Source of the DNA: Apostichopus japonicus | Lineage: Eukaryota; Echinodermata; Holothuroidea; Aspidochirotida; Stichopodidae | Assembly: GCF_037975245.1 (NCBI RefSeq) | Contig: NC_092576.1 | Span: forward strand, 3,727,001-3,791,000 | Length of the DNA: 64,000 nt | Direction of reading: 5' to 3' | Shown here: positions 22,323 to 37,300 of the stretch, in pieces | Layout: each line of letters opens with the position of its first letter | Position numbering within the stretch: position 1 is the first letter of the stretch | Translations under genes and position numbers: made by a program | The notes under the pieces: generated by a model | The model's database searches: none | What the model saw: the letters and a program-made list of their open reading frames with translations, nothing else | What the model was told of the DNA's origin: nothing

Positions 22323-25300
22323 CTAAAAGAAACATAAGAGAAGATCATTTAGCAAAATAATAAAAATATGAAATTGTGATTCAAGATTCATTTTAAGACT
22401 CATTTTAAGAGTTTATTATTGGCATTAACCTAGGTATGGTCTAGAAGACAAATGGTTAACAGAATTTATCACTTTATAAGTAAGATTATCTACCTTTCTC
22501 CTCTAAATATTATCAGCAGTTCTATGGCAAACCTCATTATACCTCTCACTGCATTAGAAATCTGCTACTTAAGGTGGCATACTCCTATTAGCGTCTATAT
22601 CCATCCGCCGCAAGTGTTCTCCTTCAGGAAAAGTGCCAATTAGGAGCAGGAGAACAACTTTTTTTCTATGTTATCAATTAGGATGTGCTTTTTTGTGGCT
22701 TAAGATGTTAAAGAACAATGGAAGCACATGTGGTTAAAAAATGGGGGTAAATTGAGGCAATTTTAGACCAGTTTAGCCCTCCCAGGAGCAGCGTACAAAG
22801 ATTGTTTACGACTGAGTAAAGAGGTTTGTTTACAAGTGACGAAAAGTTCCGGCTCTCGTAGCAAAAAATCTGCACGGTCATGGTACGGAAAATTGATGGT
22901 GCCATGAAAGACCAACTTGTCAGCTATCCAGTGATGGGTAGCGTTTAGCAAGTGAAAACTTCTATCTAGACTTAGAGAACACATTACTTTTGTGATTTAG
23001 TGTGTAAGTCAATGGGGCTTTTAATGGGTGTATGCTACCTTAGTGGGGAAAGTTGGTTTCCCTATCTCATTTGACTTCTTTCTGCATTAGAAAACTGGAA
23101 CTTCTCTTTTATTTCCTGTCATGAAAGAGGGTTATGATCAACTCACCTTGTTAAATCTCTCTCCTTACTCATGAGATCAGCTATTTTATGACACAGGTCC
23201 GTGTTAGTGTCTGATGAGAACAGACAGACTTCATTCTCTGTGCTGGCAACAGCTTTGAACGTCACCGGGTACAGGCTGTTTTTTCGACTTCTGTCTTTCT
23301 TTTCGTTGCTGATGAATATAAACTTGTCCAGGTAGGTGTTCTCAGATTCAAAGAATTTAATTTGTCTTTTGGTCTGGGGGAAGAAGGAAACAAAACTTCT
23401 AGAATGTAATCAATTGGATATACAGGATTTTTGGCAATTAATTAGATAAGGCCAGTTGCTTGAATGGCTTCCCTTGCAAAGAGAAGAGAGGCTAAGAAAT
23501 GTTTAATGGCTAATAGAAATTGTATGTAAATTGGCTGTTCTTGAGACATTACTGCCTTTTCTTCTTGTGGTGGTCCTATGACCTAACTTGTATACAGCCC
23601 AGACACTGCGGGCAAATATTCTGTATTGTCCTCTCACGTACTGAGAGAGGTATGTAACCTGTATATGGCCCACATACTCCTGATAGTCCTCTCAAGTACT
23701 GAGAGAGGTATGTAACCTGTATACAGCCCACATACTCCTGATAGTCCTCTCAAGTACTGGGTGTGGTATGTAACCTGTATATGGCCCACATACTCCTGAT
23801 AGTCCTCTCAAGTACTGGGTGTGGTATGTAACCTGTATATGGCCCACATAGTCCTGATAGTCCTCTCAAGTACTGAGAGAGGTATGTAACCTGTATACAG
23901 CCCACATACTCCTGATAGTCCTCTCAAGTACTGAGAGAGGTATGTAACCTGTATACTGCCCACATAATCCTGATAGTCCTCTCAAGTACTATGAGAGGTA
24001 TGTAACCTGTATAGAGCCCACATACTCCTGATAGTCCTCTCAAGTACTGAGAGAGGTATGTAACCTGTATAAAGCCCACATACTCTGTATTGTCCTCTTA
24101 TGCACTGATTTTTCTATACTGTTGATTTAACAGCTAACATCTTTTGATCTTGACTCACCTCACCCACAGGGCAACGGCTTAGCGTGGTCTCTGTACAATC
24201 AACCACAAATGATTCAGCAAGAGGGGCTGATGTGTCTATCTTGTGACAGAGGGCAGTAATCAGTTTCTCCTGAAGTAAAGAAAGAAAAGGGAGCACAATA
24301 TGTTGAATTAATACCTATTCAGTAAGCTGCTCATTGCTTTGTGTGATTTAAGTCATACATTTGGTACAAAGAATCTTTAACATAAAGAAGAAAGAAAGAT
24401 TTTCTACCAAATCAAATAAAACAAACATTTTGTAAGATTGGTCAATTTCAGGTCTTCCATATGATATCCGTCCACACACACACAGTCACAAAATACTTAC
24501 TAATGGGGCATCGCTTTTATCCACAAAACTGACCAATTTCAGGTGTTCCATATCTGTCCATATTCTAACATACACACAGTCGCAAAATACTTACTAATGG
24601 GGCATCCTTTTTATCCACAAGACTGGCCAATTTAAGGTGTTCCATATGATATCTGCTCAAATCCAAATCCTGAAAAGCATGATCATCTGCAAGAAAGAAG
24701 CAACTTTGATCAATTCCACAATATTAGGCAAAGATCATGTTAATTTGCTGGTGAGGAATTTGTTTTTTAATTTGTTTTCAGTTAGTTGCTTGTTGTGATC
24801 CACCAACCAATGGAATGGGGTTTCATGCTCCCAGTTGCAGTGGTTATAACCATGTTCTTCTCACACTGCTACCATGTCATCATGTGATAAAGGGTTGCTT
24901 CAGATGGTTTCATGGAAGTATGAGGTTTCACGCTCCTAGTTGCAGTGGTTATAACCATGTTCTTCTCACACTGCTACCATGTCATCATGTGATAAAGGGT
25001 TGCTTCAGATGGTTTCATGGAAGTAAGGGGTTTCACGCTCCTAGTTGCAGTGGTTATAACCATGTTCTTCTCACACTGCTACCATGTCATCATGTGATAA
25101 AGGGTTGCTTCAGATGGTTTCATGGAAGTATGAGGTTTCACGCTCCTAGTTGCAGTGGTAATAACCATGTTCTTCTCACACTGCTACCATGTCATCATGT
25201 GGTAAAGGGTTGCTTCAGATGGTCTCATGGAAGTAAGTGGTTTCATGCCCCTTAGTTGCAGTGGTTACAACCATGTTCTTCTCACACTGCTACCATGTCA

Positions 25301-28300
25301 TCATGTGGTTAAGGGTTGCTTCAGATGGTTTCATGGAAGTATGAGGTTTCACGCTCCTAGTTGCAGTGGTTATAACCATATTCTCCTCACACTGCTACCA
25401 TGTCATCATGTGATAAAGGGTTGCTTCAGATGGTTTCATGGAAGTATGAGGTTTCACGCTCCTAGTTGCAGTGGTAATAACCATGTTCTTCTCACACTGC
25501 TACCATGTCATCATGTGGTAAAGGGTTGCTTCAGATGGTCTCATGGAAGTAAGTGGTTTCATGCCCCTTAGTTGCAGTGGTTACAACCATGTTCTTCTCA
25601 CACTGCTACCATGTCATCATGTGGTTAAGGGTTGCTTCAGATGGTTTCACGGAAGCCTCTATAGCGGAGACTGGAGCGACTAGCTGTTAATTCATTTGAC
25701 CCTCCATAAACACTCCATAGGAGTGTTATCTCAGTGGTTAACGCCGGTGCCTATCAATCATAAGGGCCCCCGTTAGAGTCACTCCCAGATTAATGTATAT
25801 GTCGTCCAGTTACAGAGTTGTTGACAATTAACAATTCATAATCATGGATGTTAAATATGAATGTAAGAGACTGATTTTGGTCAGCTTGCAGCTTTGATAA
25901 GCCAATGAGGCTTCTTCGCGAGTTCCTGCTTGAGGGAGGATTTAAAATACATACATACGCACACACATACACCCAGACACATTACAATATAAATCAGTGA
26001 TTACACAGAATCATCAAAACCAACCACACATCCTCTTATACATCCTGAGAACTTTCTATCCAAGTTAAACTTACCAAAAGCAAATACAATGACTGTATTA
26101 ACTGTCTTGTCAGGCACCAGCTCTAAATCCTGTCCAAAGAAATCGCTGACTCTATGCCAAATGAGATCACCGATACCACATGAGACATCTACCACCACAA
26201 GTCTGTTTCTCTCCTTGAAGAAATTTAAAGACCCTTTAACACTCTGGGCGTAGATGGCATGCCGTCTCTGACAGAAGAAGAAGAAACAACAAATATACTT
26301 GAAAATTGACTTAAAGGGAGTGAAGACTCACGTACAAAGAAACATCTGATGCTGGTAATCTGACCTAGTTTCGAATGAGGTGTAACAGAAGTGTAAGACA
26401 CCACCATCGATCCCAGAAAATACACACACAGCTTGCCACAGTCGGTAAGTAGACACTAGTGTACAGTCAATACATGTATGCAGCTACGGTCAATACCCAC
26501 AACACAGTGTACATAGCAGCGATGGACATCTCAGGTCCAGATAAAAATAACAAGGTATCACATTTCATTACTGTCTGCATTTTGTATCGACAAGAAACCA
26601 ACTTCACTTGCAAGCAACGGAAAGTTAACTTTTTTCAGAGGGCGGCACGTGGTTTGGGGGAGTCTTAAATGCCTTTGAAAACTGCAAACAAGAATTGTCT
26701 TCTTAGTATGATTATTGTTGGGAGCCAGTTAATATTTATAAATATCACAACATTTCAGAAATTTCAAGTAACAGCCTCTGAAGAAGATCCTGCTAGGATC
26801 GAAACGTCAACTTACTTTTACACATTCTATTACACAGGCTCTCTAGTGGATAAGCAGTTTGCTAACAGTTTTATTTTATTTTGATTTAACATTTCAGTAA
26901 TTGGCAGCTTAATTATAGGTTATTCCTAATGGGCTGCCTTATACCCTTCTAACTCATCTCATCTATATCCCTATATCTACAGTCATACTACTGTACTTTT
27001 GTCTCCTCCCCGTCCCCCGTACACCTTCTCATCGTCCCCCTTTTTCCTCTTCCCGTTTCGCCCCTCCCCTGTCCCCCTTTTCCCCCATCCTCCTTCTCAG
27101 CATCCTTGCACCTCTTTCATATCATCAGACCTATGGTTCCTGTTTATTTATTGACTTACTTGTGTCCTGGTAAAGTCAGCTTCATCACTCTGCCCCCCTT
27201 CTCCACTTCTTCCCTGTCACCCTTCTCCCCCGCCCCCCCCCTTCTCCCCGTCCCCATTCTCCCCGTCCCCATTCTCCCCCGTCCCCCTTCTCAGCATCCT
27301 TGCACCTCTTTCAGATCATCAGATCTATGGTTCCTGTTCATTTATTGACTTACTTGTGTCCTGGTGGAGTCAGCTTCATCACTCTGCCCCCCTTCTCCCC
27401 TTCTCCCCTGCCCCCCTTCTCCCCCGTCCCCCTTCTCCCCCGTCCCCCTTCTCCCCGTCCCCATTCTCCCCCGTCCCCCTTCTCCCCTGTTCCCCTTCTC
27501 AGCATCCTTGCACCTCTTTCAGATCAATGTTTCCTGTTTATGTATTGACTTACTTGTGTCCTGGTGGAGTCAGCTTCGTCGCTCTGCCCCCCTTCTCCCC
27601 CCATCCTCCTCCCCCGTCACCCTTCTCCCCCGACATCCTTCTCCCCAGTCCTCCTTCTCAGGATCCTTGCACTTCTTTCAGATCATCAGATCTATGGTTC
27701 CTGTTTATTTATTGACTTACTTGCGTCCTGGTGGAGTCGGCTTCGTCGCTCTGCCCCCCTTCCTTCATCTTGTCTGGGTGTTTAGCTCCATGAGCCTGTA
27801 CCTCCTTAACCGCTTTCTGCTCAGGAATGCTCAGATTCAACGCAAAGCAATCAGGAAACTGACACAAGAAATAATGATGAATGTTAATTGACTTATTAAC
27901 TATTAAATGTTCAACTATGTGAATAAGAAGTTAATTTCATACCTGTCATGAATGTTTGCTGTTAACACCCACACTGTAACTGTAGACTTTACTAATCAAA
28001 TCTCATATTTGCTAAATACTCTGTTTTGTTTTTTATAATGAAGGAAAATTTCAAACAGTTACAACTTTCTCAAGTCTTAAAGCCTTAGCTGGATCAAATG
28101 CAATATTAATCTGCTAATTAATCAGCCCATGTGGTAAAATTATCGGAAAAAGATTAAAAAAAAAAGAAAAAAGAACTTTGAAAAGATGCTTAGATATTGA
28201 AGTTCTGTTTCTGTTGCACCAGACTACAGATTTAAATTTCTGTGATCTTAAGATTAATTCCTGTGAACATCTTTGGTATATGACTATACAAAAATTAAAC

Positions 28301-31300
28301 GATGGCTCATCAGACCACAAAAAAAGTCTTAGCTGCCCAAAATACTAACCTTCTCGCAAAACCTCTTCAAATGATAATCTGGTTCCTGAAGAAAATTTTC
28401 ACATCTAAGCAGGAATTTGAGGTTAGGTACAAGATCTATAAGATGCATTGTCTTGGGTTCCAGCTGAAGTTCAGTTGCTATCATGTCAATCACCCACTCA
28501 AGGTCAAGAACACTAGGATTATCCTGAAAGACATTTAATAAAATATAAACAAGTTATTATATTTGCAGGTCATGATATTACACAGTGATACCAAATCAGC
28601 AGCCTACCGGGCCTAAAGTTAACCACATGTATGGTGATTGGGTATTAAGGCCCTTTTGGCCATAGACTTTAACACCCAGCCAGCCTCTATCTTTATCACA
28701 TTACTCAATATCTAGGTAGAACAGCACCATACAATATGGTCACACTTTGGATCACTCTGAAAATGAATTTAGACAACCCTTGATATGGAGTATTTGTATA
28801 TATACTACTATGCAAATCCTAAAAATGCATCTGTTACTCCTTCCTCCATAGTTTGCAAAGATTAATTTTGATTCTTGCATAAGCCAGGACTTTGGTTGTG
28901 TACTACAGGTAGTATGGAACAACAAAATGCCATTGTGTAACACATGTGTGTATTAGTGTAGTCACCACATACAGGTACACTAAGAACATCATGTACTGTA
29001 CACATGAATGTTTGCATTTAGTGTGTCACCACATGTATACTAAGAACATCATGTACTGTACACATGGATGTGTGTATTAGTGTAGTCACCACATGTTACT
29101 AAGAACATCATGTCATGTAGTTAGTACATATCTTGTGTAATACATACTTTCTCCATACTTGTCATATAGTTAGTACATATCTTGTGTAATACATACTTTC
29201 TACATACTTGTCATATAGTTAGTACATATCTTGTGTAATACATACTTTCTCCATACTTGTCATATAGTTAGTACATATCTTGTGTAATACATACTTTCTC
29301 CATACTTGTCATATAGTTAGTACATATCTTGTGTAATACATACTTTCTCCATACTTGTCATATAGTTAGTACATATCTTGTGTAATACATACTTTCTACA
29401 TACTTGTCATATAGTTAGTACATATCTTGTGTAATACATACTTTCTCCATACTTGTCATATAGTTAGTACATATCTTGTGTAATACATACTTTCTCCATA
29501 CTTGTCATGTATATTTATTACATATTCTTGTGTAATGCATACTTTCTTCATACTTGTCATGTATAGTTAGTACATATCTTGTGTATTAATACATGATATT
29601 TATACATTCATTCAATAGTATACTGTTACAATAGTCTCCACTGCCAAGTCAAAGTGAATTAACCCATTGAATTCATCAATTTATCAGCAATGATTGTCAA
29701 AGAGTAAGTTACCAACTGTACATGTTACATCCAGTGGCTCCCCTACAGGGCATCTTTTAAGTGTCATGTTCTATGTAATACACATGTTCTGGTTGTCACG
29801 AACCACATTGTGACAGTTATTAGATTAGCTCTCATTCCAGAACAAACGTACACCTCTGACTGGATTCACTGTGCAGATGTATACACACAATTAATGTGAC
29901 ATTAACTGCTTGCGACCGATGTGCTGTGGTTAATGGGTGTCATCAAACACACTAGACTGTCGAGTTTGTAACAGACTTGTCAAATGAAATAATAACTACA
30001 GTATGGACAGCACTTCAATTTGTTGTTTTGCGATCATGTGTCTTTAAGTTCATCTGGCAGGCTTACAGATAAACATGTACAGAGAGGATTAGTAATTTAA
30101 TTGCTAGGTAGTACTGTGAAATAGACGTATATATAGGTTGAGACTAGTGGAACACTAGTAGTTGTTACTCAGAGTTTCATGCGTTGAGCGATCGTCAGAC
30201 AACTCATATAGATACATATCAAGATAGATAGGAATAACGGAAAAACTGTTAAACGACTATGCTGCATTTAGAGAAAGGCTGGATCTTGAGTGAGATACAA
30301 TAATTAAACTAAGTAACTGATTGGAGGTAAAACAGCCAATGTTTGGTTTTTGCAGAGCTTTCGAGCAAAACTAGCTCTTTCCCATCCTTCCCATGCCCTC
30401 TACCCCGCCCCTCTTTACATCCTTACATGCCACTGGTGTAACTGTTAATATGATATAGTAGCAAGTAAATCGACTTCACTGATCTGGTACTGGTCATGCA
30501 TGTAGAATACACTGTACCGTATAGCTTATCATTACATCGCAAAGTGTGATTGGCTGTCCAGAGGTTGACACGGTAGACCTACAATATGTAATTTATTATT
30601 CAAATTAATGAGGGCTGTTCTACAATGCAGTATTTCAGGACAGGTATGTGGATACTGAAACTACCATTGCATTGAAGGGGTGTACAATCTGGTGTGACCT
30701 TGTGTGCAGGTCAACACCCCTTGGGAGTGTGAGGCAGGACTCCAGGGGGTACAAAGCTATAGACATCTAGACAAATTACACTAATGAGTAAGAACAGAAA
30801 TTCAATCATTCTAATAATTTGTTATATTTAATGGACAATTATGTGCCACAGAGTCTATGAAGTTAAATTGTGTCCAAAAGGTTTTCAGGTTCCCCCCTCT
30901 GTTGACCTTAAATGACCTTTGATCTTCACAGAAAAGACATTAGGTTCTTGGATCAATAGGACCGATATATACCAAGCACGATAATCATCCGCAATGAATG
31001 TCTTTTTCTCCATCATTTCTCTTCTCCATCCCTTGTCTACTAATCCCCTTACATCTATCTCTCTGTGTTCACTATGCTCATTAACCTGTCTGTATTCTGT
31101 GTATGTATTTGTCCCTTTTGTTACTGTTACTTGTCATTCAGCCTCTGAAGAAGATCCTGCTAGGATTGAAAAGTCAGGCCAACTAATACTTTAACACATT
31201 CTCCTACACAGGCTCTGTAGTGGATTTAGCAGTTTGCTAACAGTTTTATTTTACTTTGATGAATGTCTTTAGTTAGTGTAAACTTACACAGGTGTCACAT

Positions 31301-34300
31301 ATATAAATAGTAATACACACACACACATCAACATTAATTGATTAATTGTGTGTAGATGGGACATTATTTTCTCATCTGTTGTAACTACCTATAAATACCC
31401 ACACACATTGTGTGTAGATTGGACATTATTTTCTCATCTGTTGTAACTACCTACAAATACCCACACACATGGTGTGTAGATGGGACATTGTTTTCTCATC
31501 TATTGTAACTACCTATAAATACCCACACACATGGTGTGTAGATGGGACATTATTTTCTCATCTGTTGTAACTACCTATAAATACCCACACACATTGTGTG
31601 TAGATGGGACATTATTTTCTCACCTAGATTTGTAACTACCTATAAATACCCACACACATTGTGTGTAGATGGGACATTGTTTTCTCATCTATTGTAACTT
31701 CCTATAAATACCCACACACATGGTGTGTAGATGGGACATTGTTTTCTCACCTAGATTTGTAACTACCTATAAATACCCACACACATGGTGTGTAGATGGG
31801 ACATTATTTTCTCATCTATTGTAACTACCTATAAATACCCACACACATTGTGTGTAGATGGGACATTATTTTCTCATCTATTGTAACTTCCTATAAATAC
31901 CCACACACATTGTGTGTAGATGGGACATTGTTTTCCCACCTATTGTAACTTCCTATAAATATCCACACACATTGTGTGTAGATTGGACATTATTTTCTCA
32001 CCTAGATTTGTAACTACCTATAAATACCCACACACATTGTGTGTAGATGGGACATTGTTTTCTCATCTATTGTAACTTCCTATAAATACCCACACACATG
32101 GTGTGTAGATGGGACATTGTTTTCTCACCTAGATTTGTAACTACCTATAAATACCCACACACATGGTGTGTAGATGGGACATTATTTTCTCATCTATTGT
32201 AACTATCTATAAATACCCACACACGGTGTGTAGATGGGACATTGTTTTCTCATCTATTGTAACTACCTATAAATACCCACACACATGGTGTGTAGATGGG
32301 ACATTGTTTTCCCACCTATTGTAACTTCCTATAAATATCCACACACATTGTGTGTAGATTGGACATTATTTTCTCATCTGTTGTAACTTCCTATAAATAC
32401 CCACACACATTGTGTGTAGATGGGACATTGTTTTCCCACCTATTGTAACTATCTATAAATACCCACACACATTGTGTGTAGATGGGACATTGTTTTCCCA
32501 CCTATTGTAACTACCTATACATACCCACACACATGGTGTGTAGATGGGACATTGTTTTCTAATCTAGCTGCTGTAACTACCTATAAATACCCACACACAT
32601 TGTGTGTAGATGGGACATTGTTTTCTCACCTAGATTTGTAACTACCTATAAATACCCACACACATGGTGTGTAGATGGGACATTGTTTTCTCACCTAGAT
32701 TTGTAACTACCTATAAATACCCACACACATGGTGTGTAGATGGGACATTGTTTTCTCACCTAGATTTGTAACTACCTATAAATACCCACACACATGGTGT
32801 GTAGATGGGACATTATTTTCTCACCTAGATTTGTAACTACCTATAAATACCCACACACATTGTGTGTAGATGGGACATTATTTTCTCACCTAGATTTGTA
32901 ACTACCTATAAATACCCACACACATGGTGTGAAGATGGGACATTATTTTCCCACCTATTGTAACTACCTATAAATACCCACACACATGGTGTGTAGATGG
33001 GACATTGTTTTCTCATCTGTTGTAACTACCTATAAATACCCACACACATTGTGTGTAGATGGGACATTGTTTTCTCACCTAGATTTGTAACTACCTATAA
33101 ATACCCACACACATGGTGTGTAGATGGGACATTGTTTTCTCACCTAGATTTGTAACTACCTATAAATACCCACACACATGGTGTGTAGATGGGACATTAT
33201 TTTCTCATCTATTGTAACTACCTATAAATACCCACACACATTGTGTGTAGATTGGACATTATTTTCTCACCTAGATTTGTAACTACCTATAAATACCCAC
33301 ACACATGGTGTGTAGATGGGACATTGTTTTCTCACCTAGATTTGTAACTACCTATAAATACCCACACACATTGTGTGTAGATGGGACATTGTTTTCTCAT
33401 CTATTGTAACTACCTATAAATACCCACACACATGGTGTGTAGATGGGACATTATTTTCCTACCTATTGTAACTACCTATAAATACCCACACACATGGTGT
33501 GTAGATGGGACATTATTTTCTCATCTATTGTAACTACCTATAAATACCCACACACATTGTGTGTAGATGGGACATTGTTTTCTCATCTATTGTAACTTCC
33601 TATAAATACCCACACACATGGTGTGTAGATGGGACATTGTTTTCCTACCTATTGTAACTACCTATAAATACCCACACACATGGTGTGTAGATGGGACATT
33701 ATTTTCTCATCTATTGTAACTACCTATAAATACCCACACACATGGTGTGTAGATGGGACATTATTTTCTCATCTATTGTAACTACCTATAAATACCCACA
33801 CACATGGTGTGTAGATGGGACATTATTTTCTCACCTAGATTTGTAACTACCTATAAATACCCACACACATGGTGTGTAGATGGGACATTGTTTTCTCACC
33901 TAGATTTGTAACTACCTATAAATACCCACACACATGGTGTGTAGATGGGACATTGTTTTCCCACCTATTGTAACTTCCTATAAATACCCACACACATTGT
34001 GCGTAGATGGGACATTATTGAATAAGTTTGATCTTAATAGTTTTTACTCTCTCTTGTAATATTATTCAAATCAGTTGATCTTATTTGATAACTTTATACT
34101 CCAGGTCTGTAACCTCCTGGTTAATATCACACAATAAGTAACAAATATGATAATCCCCCCCCCCCAATTGGGGATGTGGGATGTTACCTGTTATAATATG
34201 TTCACTCTAGGGGGGGAGAGAGGTAGAGAGAGAGAGTTCTGAGGTTGAAGCAAGCAAGGAAGGGGAGTAAACTTGACAACAACAGAACTTACTATACATA

Positions 34301-37300
34301 CATAGAGTTACAGTAAGTCAGTAAGTACTGCTGTATAAATTCATGTTAATCGTGTTATGATCCATGCAGTACCACATTATCTTCAAGTCCATATAATTTA
34401 CAATTCATGTTAATCGTGTTATGATCCATGCAGTACCACATTATCTTCAAGTCCATATAATTTACAAACCATGCATGCATTCTTACCAGTTACAATACCA
34501 GAGTACTTACTATACATAGTATAATGTCAGTAAATACTGGCCAGAGTATAAACTACTTTAATCGTGTTATGACCCATGCAGTACCACATTATCTTCAAGT
34601 CCATATAGTTTACATACCATGCATGCATACTAATTATCAGTTACAAAATCAATTTACTTACTGACAGTGCTATGTACAGTAATAATGTAGGCATCAAACA
34701 ATAACAAATTTGCATAACAATGCATCTTACTAACATCTCTCCTTAATTTGGACATTAATGTAGCTTGTACACATATACCTATGATTATTCATCCACTATA
34801 GATGACACCAAGCATTCCCCTGTACATGTGGACATGTTACAGTATATATATATTTACATGTAGTATACATGTAACTAGTATTTAATGATCATGCTGTATC
34901 CACATAGTTTATACCGTAGTACTCATATAACTCTATGAACATGTAAATCTATATAAAGAACAACACAATGTTTACATCTCTCTGCATTGATACCACACCA
35001 GCATTAACAAGAACCCTTTGAAACCCTCACCCCAAGGCTGTATCTCTCTCATCTCTGAACAATTAATGATGTCATTATCTACTGACGACCTGCCAGGGCT
35101 ACTGCTGCTACTACTACTGCTGTGCAATCCACATGATAACACAGCTACGTATGTCAGAAGAATAGATCCCCTCAGACAATTATTTCACAAGGTGCTTAGA
35201 ATATTTGTTTCATATTTATTATTGTACACAATATTATCATACAATGATGCATCATAACAGGCAACAATACACACTAGTTAATGCTATGTCACAGACAAGA
35301 CTACTGTATACAGTAAGCTCAAGTTTGCACTATACTGTATTTGGTGAGACCTATAAAGTGTATGAATACATGCAACAATACACACTAGTTTATATATGCT
35401 ATGTCACAGACAAGACTACTGTATACAGTAAGCTCAAGTTTGCACTATACTGTATTTGGTGAGACCTATATAAAGTGTATGAATACATGCAACAATACAC
35501 ACTAGTTTATATGCTATGTCACAGACAAGACTCTATGCTGTATTTGGTGAGACCTAAATAAAGTGTATGAATACATGCAACAATACACACTAGTTTATAT
35601 GCTATGTCAAAGACAAGACTCTATGCTGTATTTGGTGAGACCTATATAAAGTGTATGAATACATGCAACAATACACACTAGTTTATATGCTATGTCACAG
35701 ACAAGACTCTATGCTGTATTTGGTGAGACCTAAATAAAGTGTATGAATACATGCAACAATACACACTAGTTTATATGCTATGTCACAGACAAGACTCTAT
35801 GCTGTATTTGGTGAGACCTATATAAAGTGTATGAATACATGCAACAATACACACTAGTTTATATGCTATGTCACAGACAAGGCTAGTTACAAGCTGAAGT
35901 TTGCACTATACTGTATTTGGTGAGACCTATAAAGAGAATGAATACGTACATGTGCAACAATACACATTAGTTTATATGCTATGTCACAGACAAGACTCTA
36001 TGTACAGTAAGCTGAAGTTGGCACTATACTGTATTTGGTGAGACCAATAAAGTGTATGAATTAATATAAAGGTCATCACCATCATCAGTGTTAGATCCAG
36101 ATTTCAGCATGCTAAAGATTGGTTGCAATATGCAATGGCAGTCCTGGCCCTACAGATTAATAATATAATAATCATAATTATAGTATTTGATTTTTATATA
36201 GCGCTTTACACCAGCGATAGGTCTCAAAGCGCTTAACAGACGTTATATAACCCCTGGTCAATGATAACCTGTCCCAGAGACAATCCCTCCAGTAGATTAC
36301 TTGTAGACAATGAGCTAGAGAAGGGCTATTGAAGTAGACATAAATCATATGATGTATACATGAGTAAATACTCTGCTGTCAGGATGTCTGTAGAATAATA
36401 AACTCAATCTGAAGATGACTTAAGCATAAATTGTTCCTTTTAATATCTAGCATTTTACTCTCTATTAGAGGTAACAGTTACTGCATGGTTGTAACCTATT
36501 GATAATGGGGCACAATTATTATAGTGTACCACCAATGCAGTAACTGTCTAGCAATAGCAATGTCTTGTCACCAGAAAATATGCACACTACATGGATAGTT
36601 GTTGATATATGTGTTGGTTACCTTTGATCAGCTTACATACTGTAAATGTATGGTAGTCTTTGATCATCATGAATATAGTATATAAAGTGTAGTCTTTGAT
36701 CAGCTTACATAGTCTTCCTGCAGCATACATATAGTGTAGTCTTCAATCAACATGTATAGATATATAGTGCAGTCTTCAATCAACATGTATATAGATAAGT
36801 GTACAGTAGTCTGTCTCCAGTCAACATACGTAGATCTATAGTGTAGTCTTCAATCTGACCTGCCAGTCATACAGTACAGTAGTACTACTTACAAGATGGC
36901 CAGATGTACCAGCATATGCATCAAATGAATGAGTTCAGCAAGGGTTTGTTCAGAAATGCTGGTTAACTGGCTTGACCTCCTTTAATTTATAACGAACATC
37001 ACAGCTAGATCAATACCAGTCGTTCTTGCAGTAAATCACTGCATGTATGTATAGTATAAATGAAGAATCCAATATACAGGCATGTTACATACAGTACCTA
37101 GACTTGTGCTACTACAGAGCTGCACACCTTGACACAACTGGTGAGAGTTTCTGTAGACTATTTCAGTATATACTGTACATGAAGAACACCACATAAAGCA
37201 CTCCTTTAAGATTTAACACAAACAATTCTAATTAAATTCTTTATTGTACAGTAGTTAGCCATTAATGACACTACTATATGCAAGACTCACAGTAACTGTA

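Noticed and set aside
24815-25571. Open frames of 146 and 114 codons with a 35-residue period
   Set aside because: The 105-bp repeat unit is divisible by three, so any stop-free frame stays open. It is antisense to the host gene and has no start context or splice support.
27106-27891. Overlapping Pro/Ser-rich plus-strand frames up to 175 codons
   Set aside because: They come from CCCCCTTCTCC expansions on the strand opposite to exon 4; the real coding sense is minus.
31330-34020. CRISPR-like array
   Set aside because: Units are tandem without unique spacers, the genome is clearly intron-bearing and no cas genes exist.
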